DNA of 64,000 bases from Pseudoflavitalea rhizosphaerae (GTDB taxonomy: Bacteria > Bacteroidota > Bacteroidia > Chitinophagales > Chitinophagaceae), in assembly GCF_003991355.1 (NCBI RefSeq), contig NZ_RCSU01000008.1:124001-188000 (forward strand). The letters are read 5' to 3'. This document shows, piece after piece, positions 35,324 through 45,258 of this stretch. A program made the position numbers and the translations under genes. The first letter of the stretch is position 1. The number at the start of each line of letters is the position of its first letter. A model generated the notes under the pieces. It ran no database searches and had not been told where the DNA came from. It worked only from the letters and a program-made list of their open reading frames with translations.

Positions 35324-36898
35324 TTAGTTGGATGATGATGTTAAATCGAATTGTTCATAACCTACATTGAGCATGGATTTTCCGGCGCTGGCGAAGGCGT
35401 TCACCTGGTTCACGAAAGAGAAATCGTGGATGATCTCACGGATCTGGTTGATATCATTGGCGAAGATCCTGTCTTCCTCAGCGAACGACACATATTTACG
35501 TACATAGTCATGCGCAAATTCCAGGATGGCGCTGCTTTTGAGCGGACGGCGGAACTCGATGGCCTGGCAGGCGCTGAGCAGCTCGATGGCTAAAATATAT
35601 TCCAGGTTATCGATCACTTTATTGAGCTTGCGGCCGCTGATGCTACCCATGCTCACATGGTCTTCCTGTCCGAGTGAAGTTGGGATGGAGTCTGCACTGG
35701 CTGGAAAGCAAAGTGTTTTATTCTCTGTTACCAGCGCAGCAGTGGTGTATTGCTGGATCATGAAGCCGCTGTTGAGCCCTACATTCTTCATCAGCAACAT
35801 AGGCAATCCCCATTTTCCTTCCAGCAAAAGATAACAGCGCCGGTCGGCGATATTGCCCACTTCTGCTGCGGCAAAGCAGGCATAATCCAGGGGCAGCGCC
35901 ATCGGTTGTCCATGAAAGTTACCACCGCTGATGGTATCGTCGGCAGCAAGAATGATGGGGTTGTCTGTAACGGAGTTCAGTTCAATTTCGGTCAGTTCCT
36001 TCAGGTGCAGCCAGGCATTGCGGCTGGCGCCATGTACCTGTGGCATACATCGCAGGCTGTATGGGTCCTGCACACGTCCACAGTCCATATGACTTTGCAT
36101 GATATTGGAATCATGTAATAATAAACGAAGTCTTTGTGCTACGAGCTTGTTGCCTGCAAATGGGCGCAGTTGATGAAGCCTTTCATCGAATGGCGCTTTG
36201 GTGCCGGTGAGTGCTTCCAGGCTCATCGCTCCGATGATATCGGCTGCTTCCAGGCAATTGTGCAGTCTTTGTACGGCTTTCACCGCAAATGATAAAATGA
36301 ATTGAGTGCCATTGATCAGGGCCAGCCCTTCTTTCGGTCCCAGTTGAATGGGGTGCATGCTGAATTGATGCAATACTTTTTGAGAAGGCAGGCGTTCGCC
36401 TTTGTACATCACTTCCCCCAGGCCGATCAACGGCAGGAATAAATGCGATAAAGGTGCGAGATCTCCTGATGCGCCTACACTACCCTTTTCCGGTACTACG
36501 GGTATCACATCGTTCTCAATATGCCAGTTGATACGTTCCAGTGTTTCCAGTTGTACACCGGAGAAACCCTGCGCCAATGCCTGCATCTTGGTGATGAGCA
36601 TGATCTTTGCCACTTCTGTAGGAATTGGATCGCCTACGCCCACGCTATGGCTTTGCAGGATCTTATGCTGCAGCAACCTGGTGTCTTCATCGGAGATGCT
36701 GGCAGATGCGAGAATGCCGAAGCCTGTGTTCACGCCATAGACGGTGCGGTTAGTGTCCACAATCTCCTGTACATGCTGCTGGCTGGCCAGCACTTTCTCG
36801 CGGGAAGCTTTACCCAGCAAGCCTTTCAGACTGCCGGAAGCAATGGCAAGAGCCGTGCTGACTGTGAGTTGATCGATGCCGTATTGAAACTCGTTCAT
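35324..36898 (-). CDS. hutH: Histidine ammonia-lyase
   Basis: A 524-residue lyase that removes ammonia from L-histidine to give urocanate. The autocatalytic MIO cofactor triad Ala143-Ser144-Gly145 lies in [22 protein letters not shown] near residues 54-61 carries the catalytic Tyr, and QEDHVSMGS is present near the C-terminus. Length is normal. It begins 18 bases after the hut MarR gene. Confidence 0.97.
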   Translation of the reverse strand: MNEFQYGIDQLTVSTALAIASGSLKGLLGKASREKVLASQQHVQEIVDTNRTVYGVNTGFGILASASISDEDTRLLQHKILQSHSVGVGDPIPTEVAKIMLITKMQALAQGFSGVQLETLERINWHIENDVIPVVPEKGSVGASGDLAPLSHLFLPLIGLGEVMYKGERLPSQKVLHQFSMHPIQLGPKEGLALINGTQFILSFAVKAVQRLHNCLEAADIIGAMSLEALTGTKAPFDERLHQLRPFAGNKLVAQRLRLLLHDSNIMQSHMDCGRVQDPYSLRCMPQVHGASRNAWLHLKELTEIELNSVTDNPIILAADDTISGGNFHGQPMALPLDYACFAAAEVGNIADRRCYLLLEGKWGLPMLLMKNVGLNSGFMIQQYTTAALVTENKTLCFPASADSIPTSLGQEDHVSMGSISGRKLNKVIDNLEYILAIELLSACQAIEFRRPLKSSAILEFAHDYVRKYVSFAEEDRIFANDINQIREIIHDFSFVNQVNAFASAGKSMLNVGYEQFDLTSSSN

Positions 36899-36916
36899 GT
36901 ATTTGGATTTGTAAGA

Positions 36917-37402
36917 TTATTGATCGAGATGTTTTTCCACTCTTTCGAAAAGTGAAGCGGATGTAAGTCCTGTTTCCAGTTCGCCGATAGCTTTCAGGAA
37001 ATGTTTGCTGTGATTGCCTTCCTTTGCCAGTTCCTCCATGGCTTTGCTCAGGGCATTCCAAACAGGCTCTATCTGTTGTTGCAGTTTTTGTCCTTTTGCA
37101 GTGAAGGTTACTACTTTCTTTCTTCCATCCTCAGCAGACGCAGTTGTTTTCAGCAGTCCTTTTTCCTGCAGGCTGCTCACGAGCTGGCTGATGGCGGAAT
37201 GTGAAACGGCCAGTTCATCGGCGATATAGCGGATGGAAACCTGTTTTTGTTTACTGAGAATATAGAAAACAGGAAACCAGCTGGCGTCGAACTTCAGCTG
37301 ATGTTCGGCGTAAACCCTGTTCACGTCTGAAAGGAAGTTTTCGCTGAGGCGGCGGAGCCGGCTACCCAGCACGAGAAATCCGAGTGATTCGTAAAAGTTC
37401 AT
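36917..37402 (-). CDS. MarR family regulator, probable hut repressor
   Basis: A 161-residue MarR protein. N-terminal dimerisation helices (YESLGFLVLGSRLRRLSENFL), the helix-turn-helix VSIRYIADELAVSHSAISQLVSSLQEKGLL, the wing SAEDGRKKVVTFTAKG, and C-terminal dimer helices are all complete. It is first in the operon with hutH and hutU. A 16-bp palindrome, GTATAAGCGCTTATAC, lies just upstream of its start, and its 14-bp core recurs upstream of hutI. The protein most probably represses both hut operons; the inducer is presumably urocanate or histidine, as for other Hut repressors (inference). Confidence 0.9.
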   Translation of the reverse strand: MNFYESLGFLVLGSRLRRLSENFLSDVNRVYAEHQLKFDASWFPVFYILSKQKQVSIRYIADELAVSHSAISQLVSSLQEKGLLKTTASAEDGRKKVVTFTAKGQKLQQQIEPVWNALSKAMEELAKEGNHSKHFLKAIGELETGLTSASLFERVEKHLDQ

Positions 37403-37410
37403 AGATAATT

Positions 37411-37433
37411 GTATAAGCGCTTATACAAATATA
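37411..37433 (-). promoter_or_regulatory. Promoter and operator of the hutR-hutH-hutU operon
   Basis: On the minus strand the -7 element TATATTTG (37426-37433) is directly followed by the perfect 16-bp palindrome GTATAAGCGCTTATAC (37411-37426), which covers the expected transcription start. The start codon follows 8 bases later at 37402. A TTTTC run at 37455-37459 may be the -33 region. Confidence 0.75.
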
Positions 37434-37477
37434 GGTAATTGGATCAAGCAGCATGAAAAATTTGTGCTGGGTGTGGG

Positions 37478-37581
37478 CAGCCGCTCGCCTCTGGCGAGTG
37501 ACTTCTAATTGTTCGCCTCCGGCGAACACCGCGTCGCCGGAGGCGACTAAATACAAGTCACTCGCCAGAGGCGAGCGACTG
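37478..37581. repeat. REPIN-like nested inverted repeat, copy 4
   Basis: Outer arms and two inner hairpins as in copy 3. Dyad symmetry extends outward to GGGTGTGGGCAG (left) and CTGCTCACACCC (right), so the full element is about 120 bp. It lies between the divergent hutR and MFS permease genes. Confidence 0.88.
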
Positions 37582-37746
37582 CTCACACCCTGATTCTGCT
37601 CAATCGTTATAGCATTGCATTACTTATCCCCGTAATATTATGAACAATGTGGAAGAGTTTTTCATTGTGTACTGACGCCACTATCAAATTGTTTTGTAAA
37701 TTTCCCTCTTAATCAAACATAACTTCTACTAAACCAATACAGACTG
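37582..37746. other. Upstream region of the MFS permease gene
   Basis: AT-rich leader. TAAATTTC (37697-37704) resembles a -7 box, but no -33 element lies at a suitable distance. Nothing else seen. Confidence 0.3.
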
Positions 37747-38949
37747 ATGAAAACTAACACGGGGATTTCGCTCGCCATTATGATGTTCCTCCAGTACTTT
37801 ATCTGGTGCGCCTGGTATGTTACGCTCGGAACTTATATGGGTGAGCATATGCAAACGGCTGGCATCGATACTAAAATTGGCGACGCCTATATGGCGCTGG
37901 CCATTGCTACCATGATCTCCCCCTTTTTTGTGGGAATGATCGCAGACCGGTATTTCGCTGCACAAAAAATGATGGGCCTGCTTCACCTGGGAGGCGCTGT
38001 AATCCTGTATCTGTCCACGATGGTAATGGATGCAGACGTATTCTTTTGGGTGGTATTATTGTATTCCATTCTTTACATGCCTACTATCGCTCTCAGTAAC
38101 AGCATCGCATTCCAGCACATGAGCGATCCCGGCAAGCAATTCCCATGGATCAGGGTATTTGGCACCATCGGCTGGATCGTTGCAGGTTTCCTGGTTGGAC
38201 AGTTACAGATAGAAAAAACCTCCACTACTTTCCTGATCGCAGCTGGCGCTTCAGTTGTTTTGGGTTTGTTCAGTTTTATACTACCCAATACACCTCCTAA
38301 GAAAGATGCTAATGGCTCGGCTTCCAAAGCACTTGGAGTAGAGGCTTTTGCCCTGTTGAAAAATAAATCCTACCTCGTCTTCTTCATCGCCGCTATTCTG
38401 ATCTGCATTCCACTCTCCTTCTACTATGGGTTTGCCAATCCATTCCTGAATGAAGTGGGTATGGACAAACCTGCCAGTAAAATGATCATCGGCCAGTTCT
38501 CCGAAGGACTTTTCATTCTTGCCATTCCTTTCCTCTTTAACAGGATCGGCGTAAAGAATATGCTCATCATCGGCATGCTGGCCTGGATCCTCCGTTATGT
38601 GGCTTTCGCTTATGGCGATGCGGGTACAGGCACCTGGTTGTTATATGCGGGCATCATCCTGCATGGTGTATGTTATGATTTCTTCTTCGTCACCGGGTAT
38701 ATGTATACCGAAAAGAAAGCAGGAGAAAAAATCAAAAGCGCTGCACAGGGGCTTTTTACCTTCGCCACTTATGGCCTCGGTATGGTAATCGGTACGAAGT
38801 TCTCAGGATATATCACCAACAGTTATGCAACCGAAGGTGGGCACGACTGGAAGAGTATCTGGTTCGTTCCTGCTTACATTGCCATCGCCGTGCTGATCTA
38901 TTTCATTCTCTTTTTCCGCGAGAAAAAACAGCTTGCTGAGAAGGCTTAA
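37747..38949 (+). CDS. MFS transporter, nucleoside:H+ symporter-like
   Basis: A 400-residue inner-membrane permease with about 12 hydrophobic segments. It resembles the NupG/XapB-like nucleoside:proton symporter subfamily of MFS ([19 protein letters not shown] at the N-terminus, [28 protein letters not shown] after helix 4). In Bacteroidota such permeases are often next to sugar oxidoreductases and carry sugars or sugar derivatives, so the nucleoside label may be wrong here. It is followed after 35 bases by a Gfo/Idh/MocA oxidoreductase gene, so the pair is probably one uptake and catabolism operon. Confidence 0.85.
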   Translation: MKTNTGISLAIMMFLQYFIWCAWYVTLGTYMGEHMQTAGIDTKIGDAYMALAIATMISPFFVGMIADRYFAAQKMMGLLHLGGAVILYLSTMVMDADVFFWVVLLYSILYMPTIALSNSIAFQHMSDPGKQFPWIRVFGTIGWIVAGFLVGQLQIEKTSTTFLIAAGASVVLGLFSFILPNTPPKKDANGSASKALGVEAFALLKNKSYLVFFIAAILICIPLSFYYGFANPFLNEVGMDKPASKMIIGQFSEGLFILAIPFLFNRIGVKNMLIIGMLAWILRYVAFAYGDAGTGTWLLYAGIILHGVCYDFFFVTGYMYTEKKAGEKIKSAAQGLFTFATYGLGMVIGTKFSGYITNSYATEGGHDWKSIWFVPAYIAIAVLIYFILFFREKKQLAEKA

Positions 38950-38984
38950 CCCAATACTTCAAGAACCTAATACGAACAAACATT

Positions 38985-40178
38985 ATGAAAAGAATTGCGA
39001 TGCTCGGGTCCGGGTTTATCGGACGCTTCTATGCGGATTCGATACAAGGGTACAGAAGCAGGGACAAGATCGTTAGCATCTATTCCCGCAGACAGGAAAG
39101 TGCAAAGAAGTTTGCAGACGATTACAATGTTGGTTTTTATACTACCAACCTGGAAGAAGCCATCGCCCGTCCGGAAGTGGATGTGGTTTGTATTTCATTA
39201 CCTAATCACATGCACGAAGAAGCAGTATTGCTTTGCTGCAAACACCAGAAGGCCGTGATCACCACCAAGCCACTCGGCCGGAATGGTGAGGAAGCGAAAC
39301 GTATGCTGGATGCAGTGGAGAAAGCCGGCATCTTCAACGGATACCTGGAAGACCTGGTATATACGCCCAAATTCATCAAAGCGCTGGAATCCGTACAGAA
39401 CGGGGCTTTGGGCCGAATCCTCTGGGCAAAGAGCCGGGAAACGCATCCCGGGCCACATAGCGACTGGTTCTGGGATATGGAAATGGCGGGAGGCGGTTGT
39501 ATCCTCGACCTCGGTTGTCATTGCGTGGAGATCAGCCGTAGTTATATTGGGAAAGATATTAAACCGGTTGAAGTGATGTGCTGGGCAGATACACAGGTGA
39601 AGCCCATCGATGCAGAAGACCATGCCATAGGCCTGGTGAAATATGAGAACGGCGCCATCGGACAGTTTGAAGTCAGCTGGACTTTCCGCGGGGGCCTCGA
39701 TCTCCGCGATGAAGTGATGGGCACTGAAGGCACCATCTGGATCAACAGCTTTCTTCGTACCGGTTTCGATATGTTCACTACGGGAAAAGGCGCCGATTAT
39801 GTTGCTGAAAAAGCTGAAAGCAACAGCGGCTGGTTGTTCCCGGTAGGTGATGAACTGAATGAACTTGGCTACAACCATATGTTCATGGATATGTTCAATG
39901 CCATGGAAAACGGCACATCTCCCAAAGAGACCTTCTATGATGGTTACGTGGTGAACTGTATACTGGATGCGGCTTATCGCTCCGCTAAATCCAAACAATG
40001 GGAGCCTGTGAAACTGGATGTCTGGCGTGGCAGAACGGGCGTTACAAAAGACAGTCACCTCGTTGAATTTGATGCAGACCATTACCTGGTAAAAGAAGAA
40101 GTAACGCATTACGGCGCTAAAAAACTGATCCTGAAAAACAAAACAACAGGAAAGATCAGCGAAAGAACAATAGAATAA
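38985..40178 (+). CDS. Gfo/Idh/MocA family oxidoreductase
   Basis: A 397-residue cytoplasmic NAD(P)-dependent dehydrogenase. The Rossmann loop is GSGFIG near the N-terminus. The usual EKP motif is TTKPLGRN, and the catalytic region [16 protein letters not shown] supplies the conserved Asp-x-x-x-His pair. The family oxidises hydroxyl groups of sugars or inositols; substrate unknown. It is cotranscribed with the MFS permease and ends at a strong terminator. Confidence 0.9.
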   Translation: MKRIAMLGSGFIGRFYADSIQGYRSRDKIVSIYSRRQESAKKFADDYNVGFYTTNLEEAIARPEVDVVCISLPNHMHEEAVLLCCKHQKAVITTKPLGRNGEEAKRMLDAVEKAGIFNGYLEDLVYTPKFIKALESVQNGALGRILWAKSRETHPGPHSDWFWDMEMAGGGCILDLGCHCVEISRSYIGKDIKPVEVMCWADTQVKPIDAEDHAIGLVKYENGAIGQFEVSWTFRGGLDLRDEVMGTEGTIWINSFLRTGFDMFTTGKGADYVAEKAESNSGWLFPVGDELNELGYNHMFMDMFNAMENGTSPKETFYDGYVVNCILDAAYRSAKSKQWEPVKLDVWRGRTGVTKDSHLVEFDADHYLVKEEVTHYGAKKLILKNKTTGKISERTIE

Positions 40179-40201
40179 TTGATTTCGATATTTTACGGAA
40201 G

Positions 40202-40230
40202 AGTGATCGCTTACCAGCGGTCACTTTTTT
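40202..40230 (+). terminator. Terminator of the permease-oxidoreductase operon
   Basis: A 10-bp stem with one T/G-type mismatch, AGTGATCGCT / AGCGGTCACT, loop TACC, followed by TTTTTT. Confidence 0.85.
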
Positions 40231-40314
40231 ATTTGGGCCATTCAGGTTTTGATGCTGTTTTGTGGAAAGAAATCAAATTCTGTGCCCGGCGGCATGGATA
40301 TTAGTGGACCTGCA

Positions 40315-40347
40315 AAAACAAAAGCCGCTCCTTCCGGAACGGCCTTG
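40315..40347 (-). terminator. Probable terminator of the secreted-protein operon
   Basis: On the minus strand AAGGCCGTTCC pairs imperfectly (one bulge, one mismatch) with GGAGCGGCTT, followed by TTGTTTTTG. It lies about 40 bases after the stop of the 85-residue gene. Confidence 0.55.
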
Positions 40348-40386
40348 TCTTAACACACCTAAACGGGAAATAAACCTGACTGAGTA

Positions 40387-40644
40387 TTACATTTTAGCTT
40401 TCTGCCGTCTTTTTTCAACAGCCTCCCTGCTTTCCCTGGTCATAGGCTTTTTGCTGGGCAGCTGTTGTTTCAAAGCAGGCATGGCTGTTTTGTTTTTTTG
40501 CTTTTCCGCCAACTTCTCCTTTGCCAGTTTGGAATAAAATGAGGCGACTGGTTTTTCACTGGCCAACTGGGCAATTGCCTGGTTGCAACACAGGATAATG
40601 AAAACAGAGAGTGAAATGCTTATTATCTTTTTATATGTTTTCAT
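40387..40644 (-). CDS. Small exported basic protein
   Basis: An 85-residue protein with a signal peptide (IISISLSVFIILCCNQAIAQ). It is followed by a short, lysine-rich, probably helical segment (SKLAKEKLAEKQKNKTAM ... KKPMTRESREAVEKRRQKAKM). No family recognised. It lies 26 bases after the 669-residue fibre-like gene and before a terminator, so it is probably the last gene of that operon. Confidence 0.6.
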   Translation of the reverse strand: MKTYKKIISISLSVFIILCCNQAIAQLASEKPVASFYSKLAKEKLAEKQKNKTAMPALKQQLPSKKPMTRESREAVEKRRQKAKM

Positions 40645-40670
40645 ACTATTCGATTATAAAATGATGTAAT

Positions 40671-42680
40671 CTATTTTACACTCACCAGCACATTGATCTT
40701 ACCAACACCGTTGCCATTATATTCCTGCAATGCCTTGCCAAGGGACTGACCGGGTTTCAGTTTGTCCAGGTCTGCTTTCATGGCTACGCCGGGGATGGAG
40801 GAAGTAACCAGCAGGTCGCCTCTTTCGATGGGGCCCCCTTCCAGGCAAACTTTCGTTGGGATCACGCCAATCACGCCCATCGGCACCATATGCTGAAGTT
40901 TGTCCTGCTCTGCATTTTCCTCTGTGAGAGTCACGCCCGGTCTGGTGGCATATACGCCGGCAACCAGCATTGAATATGGTTTTGTTGATTTTTCCATTTT
41001 CCGGTCGGATGACTTTGAGATCACTAGCACATCGCCGGGTTCATAACTGTTACGGATACCTGCAACTTCAAACAGCTCGGCAACATCGGCGCCGCCAATC
41101 TGCGTTCCGCCGTTGAAGAAGCCCCTGCCTGTATGATCGATACGGGCAACATTGGAGCCGTTTGCCTGGAAAACAGCCGTATTACCAGTTGCAGATCCTT
41201 CCAGGGACGCCACCAGTGCATTGCCATCTACAGCGCCATCCACATTGGCCTGCGCCAGAATACCTGTTCCGTTATTGACGGCATTCACACCTTTCACACC
41301 GGCATATGCGCCATCATTCCTGCCCACAACGGCCGCGGCGCTGTTGCTGAATGCACGGCCTACCACGGCTTCTCCTCCTGCATTGTTCACACCGAAAACG
41401 CCGGCGCCGCCCAGGTCATTGGCTATTCCAAAAACACCGTTACCCAGGGTAGCCATTGCCGTGATACCATTGCCGTAACCACTGTTACTGGCAAATATGG
41501 CATCGTTGAAACTATTGGGGTTGGAGATATCGAAGAGTCCTGCCGTACCTTCAGTGCTGGTGCCCAGCACGCCTGCACCATACACGCTGCTGCCGGCCAG
41601 GCCGTTGCCTGAAGTTGATTCTCCCTTAACACCAAAACCACCGGAAGAAGTGCCCAGCACACCTGTACCCGAGGCCGCATGCAAGCCCCATACGCCCATG
41701 CCATCAGCGCCTGTTCCATTGTTCATACCCTTGATACCTGCAGACATCAGCCCGGCGTTTGTTGCAGTGATATTGCCGGTGATAGCGCTTGCATTGGGAT
41801 CAGCAGATGCATTGATGCCCAGCAGCGCTTCCCCGTTGCCGTTATTGGTGAGCGACAATAATCCGGTTGCGGCATTGCCGGAGGATGTATACGGCAATGT
41901 AAAGCTTGAGCCACCACCTGCTTCACCAGGGAGCCACTGGGTTCCATCGAACTTTAAAACCTGTCCGGCAACTGGAATGGTTTCGCTCATAGCAATACCT
42001 CTTAGTTTGGTTACGGATGGATTGGGGTAGTTCCCACTGAGGTCGCCACCGGCAACTCCAACAGGCGGCAATGCAGTGGGTATGATTCCCGGTGCAAGTT
42101 TGGATGCTGTAACGGCGCCATCAACAATCTTCTGAGTGGTTATTGAACCGTCTACCAGTTTGATGGAAGTAACGGATTCATTGGCAATTTTGCCTGAAGA
42201 CACTGCACCATCAGCGATCCTCGGGTTGGGATAATTCCCTGTAAGGTCGCCGCCTGCCTGCCCCGAAGGTTTTGCTTTGCTGGCATACATGGCATGTGGA
42301 ACGCTTTGCAGGCGGCCGGTCCCCATATCCTGCATTTTAGTGCCTCCGGCGGGATCGATCTCCACCTGTAAATACTTTGCCAACCCATTTCCCCAATCAA
42401 CATTATTTAAAGTTCCTGTTACACTGGTGGCGCCTTCGCTGCCAATGGAAACGGTCACCATTCCAAACCGGTTGGTGCTGATATTCCTGGTTTCCTGGTA
42501 GAGGACCGATCCTTCAGCAAATCCTTCGCGAATGGATAACCGAAGGGTAATGGATTGATCCCGGATAGGATCGCCATTTGCATTGCGGGCTACTGCCTGG
42601 TAATTGATATGGTCTCCCACCTGGGCCAGCAGGGGCGCTGTCATTATCATACAAAGTATGGGAAGTAATAACCTTTTCAT
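40671..42680 (-). CDS. Secreted repeat protein resembling phage tail-fibre/collar proteins
   Basis: A 669-residue exported protein (signal peptide LLLPILCMIMTAPLLAQ). Residues about 25-130 form a beta domain (HINYQAVARNANGDPIRDQSITLRLSI). Then come two copies of GGDL(T/S)GNYPNP and a set of DGAV/DGSI...KI/KL strands typical of trimeric fibres. A glycine-rich section of tandem G(V/T)xGxS units (GTGVLGTSSGGFGVKGES, GAGVLGTSTEGTAGLF, GAGVFGVNNAGGEAVVGRA) follows. The C-terminal domain (GGADVAELFEV ... EPGDVLVIS ... PMGVIGVIPTKV) resembles the end domains of tail-fibre-like adhesins. It carries no T9SS tag of its own. Likely a surface fibre; role unknown. Confidence 0.7.
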   Translation of the reverse strand: MKRLLLPILCMIMTAPLLAQVGDHINYQAVARNANGDPIRDQSITLRLSIREGFAEGSVLYQETRNISTNRFGMVTVSIGSEGATSVTGTLNNVDWGNGLAKYLQVEIDPAGGTKMQDMGTGRLQSVPHAMYASKAKPSGQAGGDLTGNYPNPRIADGAVSSGKIANESVTSIKLVDGSITTQKIVDGAVTASKLAPGIIPTALPPVGVAGGDLSGNYPNPSVTKLRGIAMSETIPVAGQVLKFDGTQWLPGEAGGGSSFTLPYTSSGNAATGLLSLTNNGNGEALLGINASADPNASAITGNITATNAGLMSAGIKGMNNGTGADGMGVWGLHAASGTGVLGTSSGGFGVKGESTSGNGLAGSSVYGAGVLGTSTEGTAGLFDISNPNSFNDAIFASNSGYGNGITAMATLGNGVFGIANDLGGAGVFGVNNAGGEAVVGRAFSNSAAAVVGRNDGAYAGVKGVNAVNNGTGILAQANVDGAVDGNALVASLEGSATGNTAVFQANGSNVARIDHTGRGFFNGGTQIGGADVAELFEVAGIRNSYEPGDVLVISKSSDRKMEKSTKPYSMLVAGVYATRPGVTLTEENAEQDKLQHMVPMGVIGVIPTKVCLEGGPIERGDLLVTSSIPGVAMKADLDKLKPGQSLGKALQEYNGNGVGKINVLVSVK

Positions 42681-42712
42681 AATGATTGGATATTAGGGAT
42701 TGAATGTTTTTT

Positions 42713-43252
42713 CTATTTGTTGATTTTCAGAACAGGGTAACTGCTTTTGCGCGGCTCTCCGTTTTCCGGATATAACTCTATCCTGAGGGTGTATAGCCCG
42801 TTGATCTGGCTGGCCATGGGAATGGTAACAGCAACCGCACTGGTTGAAGGGAAGATCTTATGATAAATGAGTCCGGCTTTCTGGTTGAACAGGTAGATCT
42901 TCACCTGCCCTTTATCTTTAGGCATTACCGTTACATAGAGATTATCTGCGGTTGGATTGGGATGAAGGGTCACTTCATCATTGCTCAAAGCACTGCCGAT
43001 ACCACCGCCAGGTTTTTTGCCGGCAGTTCCCGGCTGCAGAAAACCGTTTGTCAGCATAAAACTGCTATCGGCGTTCTGCATGGTGGTGATCAGGGCCAAT
43101 TCACCTACAGACCAGTCGAAGTAAAAAATGGCCTTTTTACCGGCCTGACCGGAACTGTTGATCACCTGTGGCGAGAAGGTTTGTGCCTGTGCGCAATGGC
43201 TGCCAATTAGCATCAGCAGAATGGCCATGATGAACAGGGAGATGGTTTTCAT
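42713..43252 (-). CDS. Small secreted protein with T9SS type A sorting domain
   Basis: A 179-residue protein. The signal peptide (LFIMAILLMLIGSHCAQAQ) is followed by a short beta domain (FSPQVINSSGQAG... FYFDWSVGELALITTM) found in many Bacteroidota surface proteins. The last ~80 residues form a T9SS C-terminal domain (VTLHPNPTADNLYVTV ... INGLYTLRIEL). It lies between the 653-residue T9SS protein and the fibre-like protein with gaps of 44 and 32 bases, so the three are probably made together. Confidence 0.8.
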   Translation of the reverse strand: MKTISLFIMAILLMLIGSHCAQAQTFSPQVINSSGQAGKKAIFYFDWSVGELALITTMQNADSSFMLTNGFLQPGTAGKKPGGGIGSALSNDEVTLHPNPTADNLYVTVMPKDKGQVKIYLFNQKAGLIYHKIFPSTSAVAVTIPMASQINGLYTLRIELYPENGEPRKSSYPVLKINK

Positions 43253-43296
43253 AGTATCTACTTTGATTGATTAAATGCCTGTTTATTATTTCAGTT

Positions 43297-45258
43297 TTAT
43301 TTGGCCACTACTATCTTTTCTGTAAACACTTCATTATCCAATAACAGCTTTATCATGTATACTCCCCGCTGCCATTGATCAAAGCCTGAAAGGCTGATGC
43401 TTGAAAATCCTTTGCTGACCCTGGTTCTTGTTGACTGCATCAATTGCCCGGCCATATTATAAATGAATACCTGTACATTCCTGCTGCCATTGGATACGAT
43501 ATTAAGCTGCATTTGATCTTTCACCGGGTTGGGTGTAATGGAGATGCCGGTTTCTCCGCCATTGCTCAATACGATCCTGATGATCCGGCTGTATGCAGGA
43601 TAGCCCTGTTTGCTGATCATTTTCAACCTGTAGTACAGAACAGGTGTATTGAGTTCGCCAACATTATCATTGAAATTGTAAGAAGCGCTGTACTGATCTT
43701 TGAGGGAAGGAAGTTCTCCGGCCGGGGAAAATTCCACGCCGTCTGCACTTCTTTCAATGATGAATGAATTTGTTTCCTGGTTATTGTTCACTTTCCAGTT
43801 CAGTGCCACCATTCCATTTTTATAGTTTCCTTCGAAGCTGGTAAGCTTGCCGGAAAGTATTACACAGAGAGGGTCCCAGGCGAGTGATACGGTATCCGTT
43901 GCATAGGTGGTGCAGCCGGTTGCCAGAACCTGGGTTACGATATAGGTGCCAGGTGCATTTACGGTGATGCTTGGCCCCAGGTTGGTGCCTACAATGGTGC
44001 CGTCTGGTGTTGACCAGGTATAATTGGAAGTAGGTACAGGATTGGAAACAGACACTGTTGCATTTTCCACAGTACCGCAGAACATAGGCCTGTCTGCAAG
44101 CGCCTGCGCTCTTGGCGCCAGGAAGAAATCAAATGGCCCCACGAAATCCTTGAGCGATGCGGTAAACGAAGTAGAAGCGCGGCTCTTGACCAGGATGCGC
44201 CTGAACGGCATTCCACAGGCATCTCCACCAAGTAGCGTTACAGGATCGAGGCCCAGTTTGGTGAGGTTCACTGAGAATTCCATGAACTGTCCTGCGATAT
44301 AATTATTCTGAACACTGTTATCCCCGAGCACCAGTTTGAACGGACCAGCCCAGGTATTGGGGGCGCTGGTCAATCCTGTATAGAATGCACCGGCTGTTTT
44401 GGGTGTGATGCCGGCGTACCCGAATTGTGAACCATTGGAAGCGCCGTCGAAAGTGCCCGTCCAGTTGAACCCCTGGGGTGTTATGTTCAGTGCAGCACGA
44501 TCCACCCAGATACGTGCTTCGATATAAGTGAGGGCGTTTTGAGTATATTCTGCGGTGAAGATAATATCACCGGGCACTGTGACTTCACCGGCAGCATCAA
44601 ATTGCCAGGAAGTGTGGCCGGCGTCAGGGCCATAACCATAGAACCGGAGAGAGGCCCTGTCGTAATAAATATCGGTCTGGTACATCTCGAAATCGAAATA
44701 CCGGTTACCGGTAACGTTTTCAATAGAAATGCCGCCGAGCATCCAAAGCGAGTCGCTGGAAGTGGTGCCTGCACCGGCGCGCCGCACATGCACCATCATG
44801 TCCAGGATCTCATTTTTATCGGGTACGGATTGAGCAACGGGACAGGTCCAGAATTCTGGGCTCATGCCATTCTTATTGGAACCGCTGGCAAACATCGTGG
44901 AGTCATCTCCGTGATAATCGCGGATGAATACCGCATCGATCCATCTTTTCTGGTTCACAACGGAATAAGCAGGTAACCGCATGGTACGGTAGAAAGGCAA
45001 CTTCCGGAAATTGAGGTCCGTGGCATAGCGAGCAACCAGCTCGGCAGCCCCTGTAGTATCAATTACCCAGGTTCCGGCTCCAAAACTTCCGGGGGCACTG
45101 AACCAATCGTCCGTGCCCGATTGCTGAATTCCATTAAAGAAATTTGCCCTGAGATCCGCATCGATACCAAATCCGGCCCTTGCAACCGGACTTGTAATTT
45201 GTGCCTCTGCACAAGTTGCATAGAACAACAAAACCAGGAGGCGTAAAATTGTTTTCAT
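43297..45258 (-). CDS. Large secreted protein with PKD-like domain and T9SS sorting domain
   Basis: A 653-residue protein from the ATG at 45258 (the open frame starts at 45339, but only 45258 gives a clean signal peptide, LLVLLFYATCAEAQ). The long N-terminal part is beta-rich with no recognised enzyme motif (GFGIDADLRANFFNGIQQSGTDDWF). A PKD/Ig-like segment follows (PTSNYTWSTPDGTIVG ... APGTYIVTQVLATGC), then a fibronectin-like region (LNWKVNNNQETNSFIIERSADGVEF) and the T9SS type A domain (ISITPNPVKDQMQL ... GVYMIKLL). It is probably a surface adhesin or matrix protein and the first gene of the four-gene operon down to 40387. Confidence 0.82.
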   Translation of the reverse strand: MKTILRLLVLLFYATCAEAQITSPVARAGFGIDADLRANFFNGIQQSGTDDWFSAPGSFGAGTWVIDTTGAAELVARYATDLNFRKLPFYRTMRLPAYSVVNQKRWIDAVFIRDYHGDDSTMFASGSNKNGMSPEFWTCPVAQSVPDKNEILDMMVHVRRAGAGTTSSDSLWMLGGISIENVTGNRYFDFEMYQTDIYYDRASLRFYGYGPDAGHTSWQFDAAGEVTVPGDIIFTAEYTQNALTYIEARIWVDRAALNITPQGFNWTGTFDGASNGSQFGYAGITPKTAGAFYTGLTSAPNTWAGPFKLVLGDNSVQNNYIAGQFMEFSVNLTKLGLDPVTLLGGDACGMPFRRILVKSRASTSFTASLKDFVGPFDFFLAPRAQALADRPMFCGTVENATVSVSNPVPTSNYTWSTPDGTIVGTNLGPSITVNAPGTYIVTQVLATGCTTYATDTVSLAWDPLCVILSGKLTSFEGNYKNGMVALNWKVNNNQETNSFIIERSADGVEFSPAGELPSLKDQYSASYNFNDNVGELNTPVLYYRLKMISKQGYPAYSRIIRIVLSNGGETGISITPNPVKDQMQLNIVSNGSRNVQVFIYNMAGQLMQSTRTRVSKGFSSISLSGFDQWQRGVYMIKLLLDNEVFTEKIVVAK

